51,217 nucleotides of DNA from Nitrospira sp. UW-LDO-01 (GCA_002254365.1 NIUT01000209.1:1-51217); one strand, 5' to 3'; counted from the stretch's first letter, positions 16,798 to 26,642 are shown. Numbers and translations: made by a program. The notes: generated by a model not told the origin, from the sequence alone.

Positions 16798-17060
16798 AGA
16801 ATCGGCATTGTACCGAGGGTCTAGGGGAAAGGGCTAGTCTACATTATGGGTGCGGTGTCTATCAGAACTTCAGCAATGGCGGCGCGACGGTATCCGTCGC
16901 ACGTCCGGTCATCAAGCATGAAGGGTACTTCGTGTTGGCAGTCCAATCCGTCGGGCAGGACAGTCCATGATGTTTGTGCTCCAGGCGGTGTTGTCCATCG
17001 TCGATATGTGGGACCATGAGTGTGGCGAAAGGGTCAGGACTGTCCCGAGGTTTAGGGAGG

Positions 17061-17504
17061 TTAGAGGCTGGTTGAACGGGTTTTCCCCCGATAGGTGGTG
17101 GTGTCATGAGGGTTTTTGGACGAGGACTGCTCTTCCACCCATTTATGGGCACCCATATCGCACATTCCATGGAAATGAGCCCCATCCTCGATAGAGATAC
17201 CAGGGGTACGGATATCGCCAATGAGGATACCTGGTTTCTGGATTTGGATTTTGGCTGTGGCAGAGATGGTGGCGTTGACTTTACCGCTTGTGATGAGGAT
17301 ACCTGCGGAGATCACTCCTTTCACGATGGCTTGCTCGCCGATAATGAGGGTGCCACTGGTGGTGATTTCTCCTTCCACCCGACCGTCAATTCGTATGGTT
17401 CCGTCAAAATTTAAGGTGCCACGAAAATCGACTCCCTTGCTGAGGAAGGTAAAGTTGTCGTCGGGAGCCGTGTCGGTTACCTGTTTTTCTCCGATAGCCC
17501 ACAT
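17061..17504 (-). CDS. Bactofilin-family protein (second of two)
   Basis: This protein of about 147 residues is dominated by the right-handed beta-helix of bactofilins. Short repeats read FRGTLNFDGTIRIDGRVEGE, TSGTLIIGEQ and KVNATISA, ending with SIEDGAHFHG. Bactofilins polymerise into cytoskeletal filaments that position proteins or shape the envelope. The ORF opens at 17561, but ATG 17504 after gaggag is preferred. The disordered C-tail (SSSKNPHDTTTYRGK) is typical. It follows another bactofilin by about 120 bases, downstream of parA-parB. Confidence 0.9.
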   Translation of the reverse strand: MWAIGEKQVTDTAPDDNFTFLSKGVDFRGTLNFDGTIRIDGRVEGEITTSGTLIIGEQAIVKGVISAGILITSGKVNATISATAKIQIQKPGILIGDIRTPGISIEDGAHFHGMCDMGAHKWVEEQSSSKNPHDTTTYRGKTRSTSL

Positions 17505-17625
17505 GAGCGTTCTCTGCTCCTCGTGACAAGCCCGTTGACGAGGAAGTGGTGAACCTAGCACACGGCGTATAAGGCTCGTAGCAAGCTACCGCGTGTCCCT
17601 CACTCACCACTCCGACGGTATTCCG

Positions 17626-18117
17626 CTAGACGGTCAGCCTGCGAACGGGTGGCTCATTAGCGGTCCCAACAGAATGAATCGGGAGATCTTTGTGCACGGG
17701 GCGAGCCTGTTGTTCCATCTCCAAGGTTCCGTTGAATAAGACGCCCTCTTCCATGGAGAGCATTGGAGTGGTGACGCCACCGTTGATCACTGCTGGTGCC
17801 CGCAATTTCATCTTTTCTCGTGCGGTGATATCCCCGGTGATCTTTCCCTTACACACAATAGTCCCGGCCGTGACTTTGGCATTGAGGATGGCATCTTCGC
17901 CAACAAGTAAGACGCCATCCGTATGAATTTCTCCCTCGAGGGTTCCATCAATTCGCACGGTGCCGTTGTAGGAGATGGTCCCCTTGAATACGACTCCTTT
18001 ACCGACGAAGGCGCTGACCTCTTGGCCGGTATCAGGCCGTGGCATGTCGAGTGCCGAGCTCATGGCATCTAAGTCCTTCTCATCCATGCGTCTACCATCT
18101 TGCTTATCTTTCCACAT
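17626..18117 (-). CDS. Bactofilin-family protein (first of two)
   Basis: This is a 163-residue bactofilin. The repeats FKGTISYNGTVRIDGTLEGE, TDGVLLVGED and TITAREK-like strands lead to the closing SMEEGVLFNGTLEM. The start at 18117 is decided by gagaggagggg just upstream; the track start at 18159 is too early. The N-terminus (DEKDLDAMSSALDMPRPD) is disordered. It lies between parB and the second bactofilin on the same strand. Bactofilins near ParAB are known to organise the chromosome partition machinery in some bacteria (Myxococcus), so a shared role is plausible here. Confidence 0.9.
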   Translation of the reverse strand: MWKDKQDGRRMDEKDLDAMSSALDMPRPDTGQEVSAFVGKGVVFKGTISYNGTVRIDGTLEGEIHTDGVLLVGEDAILNAKVTAGTIVCKGKITGDITAREKMKLRAPAVINGGVTTPMLSMEEGVLFNGTLEMEQQARPVHKDLPIHSVGTANEPPVRRLTV

Positions 18118-18282
18118 ACGATCCCCTCCTCTCACAATGTGGGTGGCCCCAGCTGGCACAAACGGTGCGGTGCCTTGCCGTTATGTTCCATATCGGCTGG
18201 TTTGGTGGAGATATTTAGTGGTTGAAGAGGGGAGAGCAAAATATTGTCGTTTAGGAGGGGGCGGGTAGGGTGAGGCCTGGTA

Positions 18283-19131
18283 CTAACCCAAGATGGTTTC
18301 CACGAGCCCGTCAAGTTCATCGGTGGAGAAATAGTGGATGACGAGTTTCCCGCCCTGACCTTGGGGGTGGAGGGTCACTTTGGTTCCCAGACGCTTTTGC
18401 AGTCTGTCTTCAAGATCTCGCCATTGTGAGGTGTGGGCGGTGCGTCCGGCAGGTTTTTTGCCGATGATGGATTGCTCGACGAGCTTCTCTGTCTCGCGAA
18501 CAGATAGATTTCCTGCCGTCACCAGTTTGGCTACGCGGAGTTGCGCTTCTGGTGTGGAGAGACTGAGAAGCGCCTTGGCATGACCGGTGGAAAGGGTTCC
18601 ATCTTCCACAAGAAGCTGTAGATCGGGGTGGAGATGGGTCAGTCGGATGAAGTTCGCGACCGAAGAACGGTCGCGGCCTACCTTGGTGGCAACGGCTTCT
18701 TGGGTCAGTCCAAATTCTTTCATCATGCGTGAATAGGCGCGAGCTGTCTCCATCGGGTTTAAGTCTTCCCGTTGGAGATTTTCCACGAGAGCAAGGAGTA
18801 AGGCTTCCTGATCCGTACAGTTCTTGAGAACAGCCGGGATGACGGTTAGTCCTGCCTCTTTGGAGGCTCGCCAGCGGCGTTCTCCGGCTATTAACTCATA
18901 CGTGCCGTCGCCCTTACGTCGGACCATAATGGGTTGAATAACGCCGCTTTCCTTAATGGATGCTGTAAGCTCAGCGAGTTCATGCTGAAGGAAGGTTTGG
19001 CGTGGCTGGTAGCGATTCGGAACAATCTTGTCGACAGCGATCCGCTGTACGTCTGCGGCGTCTTCAGTCCTGGTCATCCGGGCGGGGGGCAGCAGCGCGT
19101 CGAGTCCTTTACCGAGGGCTTTCTTCTCCAT
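18283..19131 (-). CDS. parB: Chromosome-partitioning protein ParB
   Basis: This 282-residue protein has the ParB/Spo0J domain order. A ParA-activating N-terminus (KALGKGLDALLPP) comes first, then the CTPase/ParB box with ELIAGERRWRASKEAG. A helix-turn-helix follows (LTQEAVATKVGRDRSSVANF) that binds parS, then a C-terminal dimerisation segment. Start ATG 19131 follows ggag. The start overlaps the end of parA by 23 bases, so translation is coupled. Its targets are very likely the two TGTTCCACGTGGAACA sites a few hundred bases upstream. Confidence 0.96.
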   Translation of the reverse strand: MEKKALGKGLDALLPPARMTRTEDAADVQRIAVDKIVPNRYQPRQTFLQHELAELTASIKESGVIQPIMVRRKGDGTYELIAGERRWRASKEAGLTVIPAVLKNCTDQEALLLALVENLQREDLNPMETARAYSRMMKEFGLTQEAVATKVGRDRSSVANFIRLTHLHPDLQLLVEDGTLSTGHAKALLSLSTPEAQLRVAKLVTAGNLSVRETEKLVEQSIIGKKPAGRTAHTSQWRDLEDRLQKRLGTKVTLHPQGQGGKLVIHYFSTDELDGLVETILG

Positions 19132-19885
19132 GCGCAATAAACTCCTTAGCTAGTGATACGTAAGATTGGGACCCGGAGGATGCCATGTTATACAAGATAC
19201 CTGGACGACCGTAACTGGGTGCTTCCGCAAGCGCGACATTGCGGGGGATCACCGATTGGTACACCTTGTGCGCAAAGTGAGAGCGTACTTGGTCTGCTAC
19301 TTGTCGAGAAAGGCTGATGCGTGAATCAAACATGGTGAGGGCGATGCCCTCAATTTCTAGATGTGGATTATATGATTGACGGACAAGATCGATACTTCCG
19401 ATGAGTCTGGTGAGACCTTCCATCGCATAGTATTCGCATTGGACGGGTATGAGTACAGAATTGGCTGCTGTGAGAGCATTGATGGTCAGAATACCAAGCG
19501 CCGGTGGACAATCCAGGAGAATAAAGTCGTACGTGTTTCGTATTTCAGCAATGAGTGACCGAAGATGACCTTCTCGTCCTTCCAGATTCGCGAGCTCCAC
19601 CTCGGCACCCGCAAGATCGGCATTAGCCGGCAAGAGGCTGAGTCCAGAAATGGTTGTTTCTATTATTGATTCTTGAATAGTGCTATTTTTCACGAGACAG
19701 CTGTAGGTGCTGCTTTTCAATGTTCTCTGATCTACCCCAAGGCCACTTGTTGCATTTCCTTGTGGATCCATGTCAATCAATAATACATTTTTCCCCTCAA
19801 GAGCCACTGCTGTTGATAGATTGATGGCAGTGGTTGTCTTTCCCACCCCACCTTTCTGATTAGCAACCGCTATAACTTTTCCCAC
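19109..19885 (-). CDS. parA: Chromosome-partitioning ATPase ParA (Soj)
   Basis: This Walker-type ATPase has 258 residues from a GTG start (19885) preceded by aggag. The ORF-track extension before it crosses a parS site and is not protein-like. Motifs: deviant Walker A KGGVGKTTTAINL, Walker A' LLIDMDPQGNATSGLG and Walker B FILLDCPPALG. ParA forms a nucleoid-bound gradient that moves ParB-parS complexes. Gene order rsmG-parA-parB is the common bacterial arrangement. Confidence 0.97.
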   Translation of the reverse strand: MGKVIAVANQKGGVGKTTTAINLSTAVALEGKNVLLIDMDPQGNATSGLGVDQRTLKSSTYSCLVKNSTIQESIIETTISGLSLLPANADLAGAEVELANLEGREGHLRSLIAEIRNTYDFILLDCPPALGILTINALTAANSVLIPVQCEYYAMEGLTRLIGSIDLVRQSYNPHLEIEGIALTMFDSRISLSRQVADQVRSHFAHKVYQSVIPRNVALAEAPSYGRPGILYNMASSGSQSYVSLAKEFIAHGEESPR

Positions 19886-19905
19886 AAGAAGACTCCTAGG
19901 CGAAA

Positions 19906-20589
19906 TTATGTTCCACGTGGAACAGCGTGAGGGGGTAAGTCGACACGATATGAGAATGTTGAGATAGTTCGAGATCCATAGGCATGAGGTAATTCGAACG
20001 TGTAGTCGCCTGCAAAATTCCAATCTCGAGGTAGTAAGGTTCTATCGAATGGCCTAGCTGAATAGATAATCACTTTGCCACCTTCATTCAGTAAGTACCG
20101 CGCTTTCTGAAAAATAAGTGACGGATTAAGCGCTCTGGTCGTTAGATAGTCGTAGGTGATTCCGGCTGGACGTATACTACTGAATCGCTCAATAGTCCCC
20201 TGAAAAACATCAACGCCTTTTAACCGTAGGAGGCCAACAATGAAATGCAGGAATGCCGATTTCTTGTGGGCTGGTTCAACCAATGTCACGCAAAGGTCTG
20301 TTCTGATGATTTTTAATGGGATTCCTGGAAAGCCTGCTCCAGCACCGACATCAAGAATATGGGAGCCAGGTCCGATATTCACGGCTTTTAGCGCCGCTAG
20401 TGAATCAATGAAGTGTTTGACAATCACTTCCTCATCTTTAGTGATGGCAGTGAGATTGAATGATTGATTCCAAATCTTGAGCTGTTTCAGATACAGAAGA
20501 AATAGTTGCGCCTGGACCGGTTCAATGGTGATGCCAATTTCACTTGCACCTTCATGAAGTAGCCGCTCAAGTTCTCCAGGTTGTTCCAC
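19906..20589 (-). CDS. rsmG: 16S rRNA (guanine-527-N7) methyltransferase RsmG
   Basis: This protein of about 227 residues methylates G527 of 16S rRNA using SAM. It has the GidB signature IWNQSFNLTAI and motif I ILDVGAGAGFPGIPLKI, followed by VTLVEPAHKKSAFL. The start is ambiguous. The track uses TTG 20598, but that codon and the next ones are the parS palindrome (read as FHVE). GTG 20589 within the palindrome is equally possible. The last codons also read through a second parS copy. So both ends of the coding sequence double as centromere DNA. Confidence 0.93.
   Translation of the reverse strand: MEQPGELERLLHEGASEIGITIEPVQAQLFLLYLKQLKIWNQSFNLTAITKDEEVIVKHFIDSLAALKAVNIGPGSHILDVGAGAGFPGIPLKIIRTDLCVTLVEPAHKKSAFLHFIVGLLRLKGVDVFQGTIERFSSIRPAGITYDYLTTRALNPSLIFQKARYLLNEGGKVIIYSARPFDRTLLPRDWNFAGDYTFELPHAYGSRTISTFSYRVDLPPHAVPRGT
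19909..19924. promoter_or_regulatory. parS site (ParB-binding centromere), copy 1
   Basis: The 16-bp perfect palindrome TGTTCCACGTGGAACA matches the known bacterial parS consensus (TGTTNCACGTGNAACA). It lies at the very 3' end of rsmG, just upstream of parA. Confidence 0.93.
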
Positions 20590-20598
20590 GTGGAACAA
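20581..20598. promoter_or_regulatory. parS site, copy 2
   Basis: This 18-bp perfect palindrome, TTGTTCCACGTGGAACAA, contains the same 16-bp core as the site at 19909. It coincides with the start of rsmG. Confidence 0.93.
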
Positions 20599-20657
20599 TT
20601 ACGCTGATACCGAGAGGAGGTCAATAGAAAAGGTGGCAATCAAGAATTTTCAGGTAG

Positions 20658-22538
20658 TTAAGCATTGTACTCGTGAATTTGCCGTCTATTTTTTTCAATT
20701 GCCACGAGCAGTAAAGAGATGGCGGCAGGAGTAATTCCAGAAATTCGTGATGCCTGGCCGACTGTCTCCGGCTTCACTCGATTAAGTTTCTCACGGACCT
20801 CACGTGAAAAACCAGAGACCATGTTGTAATCAAACGAACTGGGTATCGATTTTTTCTCAAACTTCCTGAACTTTTCAACTTGCCGCACTTGCCTCTGTAT
20901 ATATCCTTCGTATTTGATTTGAAGCTCCACTTCCTCGGCAATATCATCATCCACTGGTTGTATTTCAAAAATATTCATAAGCTCATGATAACGAGCTTCT
21001 TGTCTGCGAAGTAACTGGGCCATAGATTGGACAGAAGAGGCATTTTCAAGATAGGTGCCCCTTGTCCGCAGGCTAATCTGTTCGGTAAATTTCGGTCTTG
21101 AAATCCGTAGATTTGAAATCTCCGATTCGATCATTTCCCTTTTACGAACCAATTTTTCATACTCGACTAGCGGGATTAGGCCAAGGCCGTATCCGATCTC
21201 CATGAGACGAAGGTCGGCATTCCCATGTCGAAGCAGTAATCGGTATTCAGCTCTCGACGTGAACATTCGGTAAGGCTCATAGGCATCCTTAGTGATGAGA
21301 TCATCCACCAGCACACCTATATAGGCTTGAGAGCGATCCAGAACAAAGGGTGGGCGTTCTCTGATTTTGAGGACCGCATTAATCCCGGCGACCAAGCCTT
21401 GTGCAGCCGCTTCTTCATATCCTGAGGTCCCATTTATCTGACCTGCGTGATACAGCCCGGTCACCAATTTGGTTTCAAGCGTTCGGTACAGTTGCCGAGG
21501 AGGAAAATAGTCATACTCTATCGCATAGCCAGGTTTAAGTATTTTCGCGTGCTCCAAGCCCGGGATGGTTTTGAGTATCGCGGCTTGGACATCGACAGGC
21601 AGGCTTGTTGAAATGCCGTTTGGGTAGAACTCGTTTGAGTCTAGGCCTTCTGGTTCGATAAAAATCTGGTGCCGTTCCTTATCGGCAAAACGTATGACCT
21701 TGTCTTCGATCGACGGACAATAGCGAGGGCCGGTGGAATCAATCACACCACTGTACAGCGGGGAACGATCTAAGTTTTGCCGAATCAGTTCGTGTGTTGC
21801 CAGCCCTGTATACGTCAAATGGCAAAGAATCTGCTTCGTGGTGATGGCCTGCGTGCGATAGGAGAATGAAGGAGGCGGTGTATCACCAGGTTGAGGAGCC
21901 ATCACGGAGAAATCGATGGTTTCTTTATCTAAGCGGGGCGGCGTTCCGGTCTTTAATCGGCCGAGCTCGAAACCAAGGTCTCGCATGCAATCAGAAAGCC
22001 GTTCTGCCGAGGCTTCGCCGGCGCGCCCAGCCGGGAAATGTTGCATGCCTATATGGATAAGTCCCTTAAGAAAAGTACCTGATGTCAGGATGACGGCTTT
22101 CGCGTTCATCGTCTCGCCCGACCCGGTGACAATTCCGGTCACGGCTCCACCGTGCACCAACAATCGATCGACAACACCCTCCGCCATCGTCAGCAGAGGT
22201 TCTAATCTGAGTGTTCTTTGCATCGCATGTCGATACAGGGCTTTATCACACTGAACCCGTAAGGCACGGACCGCCGGCCCTTTGCTCGTATTGATAAATC
22301 TAAACTGGATGCCGGATTGATCGGTATTTCGGCCCATCTCGCCGCCTAGCGCGTCGATTTCCTTGACGAGGTGTCCCTTGGCAATCCCACCGATGGCAGG
22401 ATTACACGACATCTGGGCAATGCGGGAAAGGTCCATCGTCAAGAGCAAGGTTGTGGCACCCATCCGCGCCGAAGCCAGAGCCGCTTCACAGCCTGCATGT
22501 CCTCCTCCAACCACGATCACGTCAAACGTCTGTGCCAC
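20658..22538 (-). CDS. mnmG: tRNA cmnm5U34 synthesis enzyme MnmG (GidA)
   Basis: This 626-residue FAD-dependent partner of MnmE installs the carboxymethylaminomethyl group on U34 of certain tRNAs. The N-terminal dinucleotide-binding motif is [17 protein letters not shown]. Family signatures include [27 protein letters not shown] and [19 protein letters not shown]. Start is GTG 22538 with agggaga upstream. Full length. It sits nine bases downstream of mnmE. Confidence 0.97.
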   Translation of the reverse strand: MAQTFDVIVVGGGHAGCEAALASARMGATTLLLTMDLSRIAQMSCNPAIGGIAKGHLVKEIDALGGEMGRNTDQSGIQFRFINTSKGPAVRALRVQCDKALYRHAMQRTLRLEPLLTMAEGVVDRLLVHGGAVTGIVTGSGETMNAKAVILTSGTFLKGLIHIGMQHFPAGRAGEASAERLSDCMRDLGFELGRLKTGTPPRLDKETIDFSVMAPQPGDTPPPSFSYRTQAITTKQILCHLTYTGLATHELIRQNLDRSPLYSGVIDSTGPRYCPSIEDKVIRFADKERHQIFIEPEGLDSNEFYPNGISTSLPVDVQAAILKTIPGLEHAKILKPGYAIEYDYFPPRQLYRTLETKLVTGLYHAGQINGTSGYEEAAAQGLVAGINAVLKIRERPPFVLDRSQAYIGVLVDDLITKDAYEPYRMFTSRAEYRLLLRHGNADLRLMEIGYGLGLIPLVEYEKLVRKREMIESEISNLRISRPKFTEQISLRTRGTYLENASSVQSMAQLLRRQEARYHELMNIFEIQPVDDDIAEEVELQIKYEGYIQRQVRQVEKFRKFEKKSIPSSFDYNMVSGFSREVREKLNRVKPETVGQASRISGITPAAISLLLVAIEKNRRQIHEYNA

Positions 22539-22547
22539 GCATTCTCC

Positions 22548-23993
22548 CTACTTGCCGATACAAAACTCTGAAAATATTCGCTCCAATACGTCGTCCGAGG
22601 TAATACTCCCAATAATCTCTCCCAAGGCATCGGCCGCATCGTGGAGGTCCACGGACAGAAGTTCGGGCTGCGCTCTTCTCTCGATGGAGGATAGGGCCAG
22701 TTGAATAGCAGCGATGGCCTGGTCCAATGCCACACGATGACGGACATTCGTGATCACCACCGCCTCATTGGATTCAAAGGATGCCGTGAGGAAACGAGAG
22801 GTGATGGCTATCTTGAGCTCCTCAAGGCCCTCACCTGTTTGTGTGGAAGTGGGGAGAATACGCTGGCATAAACGCTTTTCAACCTCCTCACAGAGAGGCT
22901 GTATGGTGCGCGAGGTCAATACATCTATTTTGTTTACAACGACCAGATGCTTAGGTTCCAGCGGTGGGAAGCGAAACTCAGAAACTCCGGCCTTCTGAAC
23001 CTCACGAGCATCGACCAGATGGACAATTAAGTCCCCTTGCGCTTGAGCATCCCTGGATCGCTTGATTCCCTCCTGTTCCACCACATCTACCGTGTCGCGT
23101 AAGCCAGCGGTATCCACCAGTGTGATTGGGAGACCATTCCAGATAACTGCTTCCTCAATAAAATCGCGGGTCGTTCCAGGGACATCGGTAACAATCGCAC
23201 GATTGTCACGAATGAGGCTATTGAACAAACTGGACTTTCCCGCATTCGGAGGCCCAGCGAGTACTACTCGTACTCCCTCTCGCAAAGCACGACCGGTCCG
23301 GGCGGTGTCCAAGACACTCTGTATCTGGCTCGCGATATGCTGGAGGCTCGTTCTAAGCTCATCTCGAGTGACGAAAGAAATCTCCTCCTCTGAAAAATCG
23401 ATTTCAGCCTCAATCCGTGCCTGAAGCGATAAAAGGGTAGTGCGTAGGTCCTGCACATAACGTCCCAAATCTCCACGGAGCTGCCGCTGAGCAATGCCAA
23501 GAGCAAACTCAGACTTTGCTTTGATGGTATCTAACACTGCTTCAGCTTGAGACAGATCCAAGCGACCATTCAGGAAAGCACGCTTCGTGAATTCACCAGG
23601 TTGTGCCAGCCGAGCACCAGCTGCAATGCAAGACTCACAGACGCGACGGAGTACCGTCATATTGCCATGGCAATGGAATTCCACCACATCCTCAGCGGTA
23701 AACGAGCGTGGCCCTTTCATGTAGACAACCAAGCCTTCATCAATAATGTCTTCCTGCATCACCGGTGGATGGGAATGGCCGGCCTGATCGGCATGAGGAG
23801 CCGAGATCATATCCGCGAGATGGAGAGTATGTGAGGGGAGGGTGGTGAGGGTTCCGTTTGTGCGGAGCCTCACAATTTTGGAGGCGATGTCTGTTGCATG
23901 CTGACCGCTAATGCGGATGATCCCAATGCCTCCCTCACCCATCGGGGTTGCAATGGCGCAAATTGTGTCCTCAGTTGCTCCATCGATAGGCAC
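22548..23993 (-). CDS. mnmE: tRNA modification GTPase MnmE (TrmE)
   Basis: This 481-residue GTPase has the folate-binding N-terminal domain (DTICAIATPMGEGGIGIIRI) and a helical domain split by a G domain. G1 is GPPNAGKSSLFN, G3 is DTAGLRD and G4 is NKID. The C-terminus is CIGK, matching the invariant CxGK motif whose Cys is catalytically important. It works with MnmG. Start is GTG 23993; no better start is seen. Confidence 0.97.
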   Translation of the reverse strand: MPIDGATEDTICAIATPMGEGGIGIIRISGQHATDIASKIVRLRTNGTLTTLPSHTLHLADMISAPHADQAGHSHPPVMQEDIIDEGLVVYMKGPRSFTAEDVVEFHCHGNMTVLRRVCESCIAAGARLAQPGEFTKRAFLNGRLDLSQAEAVLDTIKAKSEFALGIAQRQLRGDLGRYVQDLRTTLLSLQARIEAEIDFSEEEISFVTRDELRTSLQHIASQIQSVLDTARTGRALREGVRVVLAGPPNAGKSSLFNSLIRDNRAIVTDVPGTTRDFIEEAVIWNGLPITLVDTAGLRDTVDVVEQEGIKRSRDAQAQGDLIVHLVDAREVQKAGVSEFRFPPLEPKHLVVVNKIDVLTSRTIQPLCEEVEKRLCQRILPTSTQTGEGLEELKIAITSRFLTASFESNEAVVITNVRHRVALDQAIAAIQLALSSIERRAQPELLSVDLHDAADALGEIIGSITSDDVLERIFSEFCIGK

Positions 23994-24043
23994 GATCCAC
24001 CATAGTCGTGACGCCTAGTCGTATGAGGCCAGCCCAGGGAACT

Positions 24044-25741
24044 TCACTTTGGCTTGCTCGGCTCATCCGTAGTCAGAGCCACTGATCGATTTTTAAGAAA
24101 GAACCGGTCCGTGACAAACTGCTGGGCGATGGACAAGACGTTGTTGGTCAGCCAGTACAAGACTAAACCAGCAGGAAAATTAATAAATAGGAACGTCATG
24201 ACGACGGGCAGCATCAACATCATCTTCGCCTGGGCTGGATCCATCGTCGTGGGCTGAATCTTCTGCATCACCATCATACTGATTCCCATGATAATGGGCA
24301 GAATGTAATAGGGATCCTGAACGGACAGATCAGTGATCCAGAGGCCCAGGGGCGCTTGGCGAAGGTCAATCGTCATGTAAAGAATATTGAACAGCGACAC
24401 GAATACCGGCATTTGAAGGACCATCGGGAGGCAGCCACCCACCGGATTGACCTTATGGTCGCGGTACAGTTTGATCAGCTCCCTATTCAATCGGTCACGA
24501 TCATCCTTGAACTTCTCTTGGAGTGCAGCCACCTTCGGTTGGATCGTCTGCATCTGTTTCATCGACGAGTAGCTCTTGTACTGCAAGGGGACGAATAACA
24601 GCTTGATTGCAACGGTCAATAGGATGATGGTGATACCGTAATTGTGGGTGTACTCGTTGATGGAACGAAGTACAGAGAAGATTGGTTTGGCCACAGCCCG
24701 CACCGTGTCCCAGCTACCGAACAGAAACCATCCGAAATCAATCGTATCCTCAAGTCGGATATGCAAGTTTTGAAGGATGTCGAACTCCTTCGGTCCCGCA
24801 AATAGCTGTAACGTGAACGGGGCACCTGATGGATCGATGCCCATGCGAACACCGGTGGATACGAGTTTCTCACCTTGTTTCTTCGGCCAAGCGGAGGCAC
24901 TCCCTTTTGGAATAAGCGCGGACATGAAATACTTATCCTGCAAGGCCGTCCAAGCCAAGGCACCTTTACGCTCCGTGTCGGATTCCGGAGCATCAGTAAC
25001 AAGCTTGTCGTCGATCAACGACACCGTCCCTACGGAACCGATAAAGCCCTCGCCCCACTCCACTACGCCAAAATTAGTGCCCAATTCGACTTTCAGCGGC
25101 CCTGTCAGTCCTTTGGACGTCAAGCTGATGTCCACGATGTAGCTGTCAGAATGAAACGTGAGTTGTTTTTCAAGGAGTACGCTGGAACCAGGGTTGCTAT
25201 AGGAGAACGTGAGGTGGCCAGTGGGATGATCCCGGTCCAAGGTCGTAAAATCTTTCTCCACCCTGTAGAAACCTTCCCTCAAATCCTTCGCCAGTGCCGC
25301 GTCGTCGGTTGTAACGGTGAGGGGGTCAGCAAATTTTCCCCCTTGTCGAACGAGCTGGACAAAAGACTTCGCATCAGAGCTGCTGCGATATCGCTTCAGT
25401 TCCCAGCTTGTCAGGATGGCTCCTCTGGAGGTGAACTTGGCACGATAGAGCTCAGTCTCCACCTCAACTGTTTCTGCAGTGACAGACTCTGTGCGAGCGG
25501 ATGGCACCTTTGGGTGATCAATACCTGGGGTGCCAGGTGATTCCACGGCTTTCCCTGTCGTAGGAGGCGCCGGCTGGTTTCCTGAACTGGTGCCGGGAGC
25601 AGAGGCCGACTCATCAGGGACTGCTACCGTAGAATCTGAAACGGTTGGTGGCGGCAGCAACCCCAATCCTTTGAGGGCATATTCATATCCAAAGACAATC
25701 GCGGCCGAGAGTATTAAGAAGACAACCAGGCGCTTTTCCAT
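24044..25741 (-). CDS. yidC: Membrane protein insertase YidC
   Basis: This 565-residue insertase of the YidC/Oxa1 family has an N-terminal signal-anchor helix (VFLILSAAIVFGYEYAL), a Pro/Ser/Thr-rich linker and the large periplasmic P1 beta domain. The conserved insertase core of five helices follows, with YKSYSSMKQMQTIQPK and NPVGGCLPMVLQMPVFVSLF. It ends in a short cytoplasmic tail. It inserts and folds inner-membrane proteins with or without SecYEG. It follows yidD in the classic rpmH-rnpA-yidD-yidC order. Confidence 0.97.
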   Translation of the reverse strand: MEKRLVVFLILSAAIVFGYEYALKGLGLLPPPTVSDSTVAVPDESASAPGTSSGNQPAPPTTGKAVESPGTPGIDHPKVPSARTESVTAETVEVETELYRAKFTSRGAILTSWELKRYRSSSDAKSFVQLVRQGGKFADPLTVTTDDAALAKDLREGFYRVEKDFTTLDRDHPTGHLTFSYSNPGSSVLLEKQLTFHSDSYIVDISLTSKGLTGPLKVELGTNFGVVEWGEGFIGSVGTVSLIDDKLVTDAPESDTERKGALAWTALQDKYFMSALIPKGSASAWPKKQGEKLVSTGVRMGIDPSGAPFTLQLFAGPKEFDILQNLHIRLEDTIDFGWFLFGSWDTVRAVAKPIFSVLRSINEYTHNYGITIILLTVAIKLLFVPLQYKSYSSMKQMQTIQPKVAALQEKFKDDRDRLNRELIKLYRDHKVNPVGGCLPMVLQMPVFVSLFNILYMTIDLRQAPLGLWITDLSVQDPYYILPIIMGISMMVMQKIQPTTMDPAQAKMMLMLPVVMTFLFINFPAGLVLYWLTNNVLSIAQQFVTDRFFLKNRSVALTTDEPSKPK

Positions 25742-25782
25742 GTGGAGATTATACTTTCGTTATTGAAGTGAGGCTTGTATCA

Positions 25783-25992
25783 CTACCTGACTGGATCTTC
25801 CCCTCCAGGATGGAAAGGGTGACACTTCAGCAGTCGGACACAGGCTAACCAGAATCCATGCCAGGCGCCGTATTTGGCGATAGCATCCGAAGCGTAACGC
25901 GAACATGACGGATGAAAACGACACGTCTGACCATACATCGGTGAGATCACCAGACGGTAGCCCTGTAGAACCCATAGAAACACTTGTTTCAT
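25783..25992 (-). CDS. yidD: Membrane protein insertion efficiency factor YidD
   Basis: This is a 69-residue protein with the family core GYRLVISPMYGQTCRFHPSCSRYA, with its conserved cysteines, and the trailing LLKCHPFHPGG. YidD is a small membrane-associated protein that assists YidC-dependent insertion. It is seven bases after the rnpA stop and about 40 bases before yidC. Confidence 0.95.
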   Translation of the reverse strand: MKQVFLWVLQGYRLVISPMYGQTCRFHPSCSRYASDAIAKYGAWHGFWLACVRLLKCHPFHPGGEDPVR

Positions 25993-25999
25993 GCTAATC

Positions 26000-26392
26000 T
26001 CAATCAGGGCGAAGAAGGCGCATGCGCTCCAGGGACGTCTTCCAGGCGTGAATTAAATCCTTCCGCGACGACAAGAGAACGTCCTTTTTAGGGAAGACGA
26101 GGATCCCACGTCCGGCAACCAATTCCGAGTAAGAATCCCTCACCAACTCGCGAAACACGCGCTTGGCACGATTGCGTCTGACCGCATTCCCAAATCGCTT
26201 TCCAACGACAATTCCAATTCGAGTCGGCGCCTCGTTCATATTGTAGGCCTGAAGGTTGAAGAGCACTGTCGATATGCGCCGACCATATTGTTTGACGGCT
26301 TGGATCTCTCGGTGACTCTTTAGGAAAATACCAGCATGTTTGTGTATCTTGGGTGGTACCGGATAAGGGGGTGTGTCTTTGTCGTATCCCAT
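26000..26392 (-). CDS. rnpA: Ribonuclease P protein component
   Basis: This 130-residue protein subunit of RNase P helps the catalytic RNA trim tRNA 5' leaders. The RNR signature is present as RIGIVVGKRFGNAVRRNRAKRVFRE (split here by a short variable stretch). The upstream part reads FLKSHREIQAVKQYGRR. The position immediately after rpmH is conserved across bacteria. The RNase P RNA gene is not in this window. Confidence 0.95.
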   Translation of the reverse strand: MGYDKDTPPYPVPPKIHKHAGIFLKSHREIQAVKQYGRRISTVLFNLQAYNMNEAPTRIGIVVGKRFGNAVRRNRAKRVFRELVRDSYSELVAGRGILVFPKKDVLLSSRKDLIHAWKTSLERMRLLRPD

Positions 26393-26504
26393 CCGCTCTT
26401 GACCCCGGAGAAGACCGCAACTGGTAGGTGGGCGTACGCTCTAACGGGAACGCAAGAGATTGGGGAGCGACACGAAGAACACCTGCATAACCCGAGACAA
26501 CAAC

Positions 26505-26642
26505 TTAGACAGTCAGCCGAGCGCGTCCTTTCGCGCGTCGGCGCGCCAAGACCTTACGCCCGTTTTTTGTGCTCATGCGTTTTCGAAACCCATGCTCACG
26601 TTTTTTCTTTAAATTGGACGGCTGCTGAAATGTAAACGACAT
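26505..26642 (-). CDS. rpmH: 50S ribosomal protein L34 (too short for the ORF track)
   Basis: The minus strand from ATG 26642 encodes 45 residues beginning [19 protein letters not shown] and continuing with [19 protein letters not shown], then TAA at 26505. This is the complete L34 family pattern. An aagggg ribosome site lies just upstream. It is the first gene of the rpmH-rnpA-yidD-yidC cluster. It is followed by rnpA after about 110 bases. Confidence 0.97.
   Translation of the reverse strand: MSFTFQQPSNLKKKREHGFRKRMSTKNGRKVLARRRAKGRARLTV

Noticed and set aside
16862-17221. 119-residue minus-strand ORF
   Set aside because: It overlaps the bactofilin gene in another frame and has no family features; a shadow ORF.
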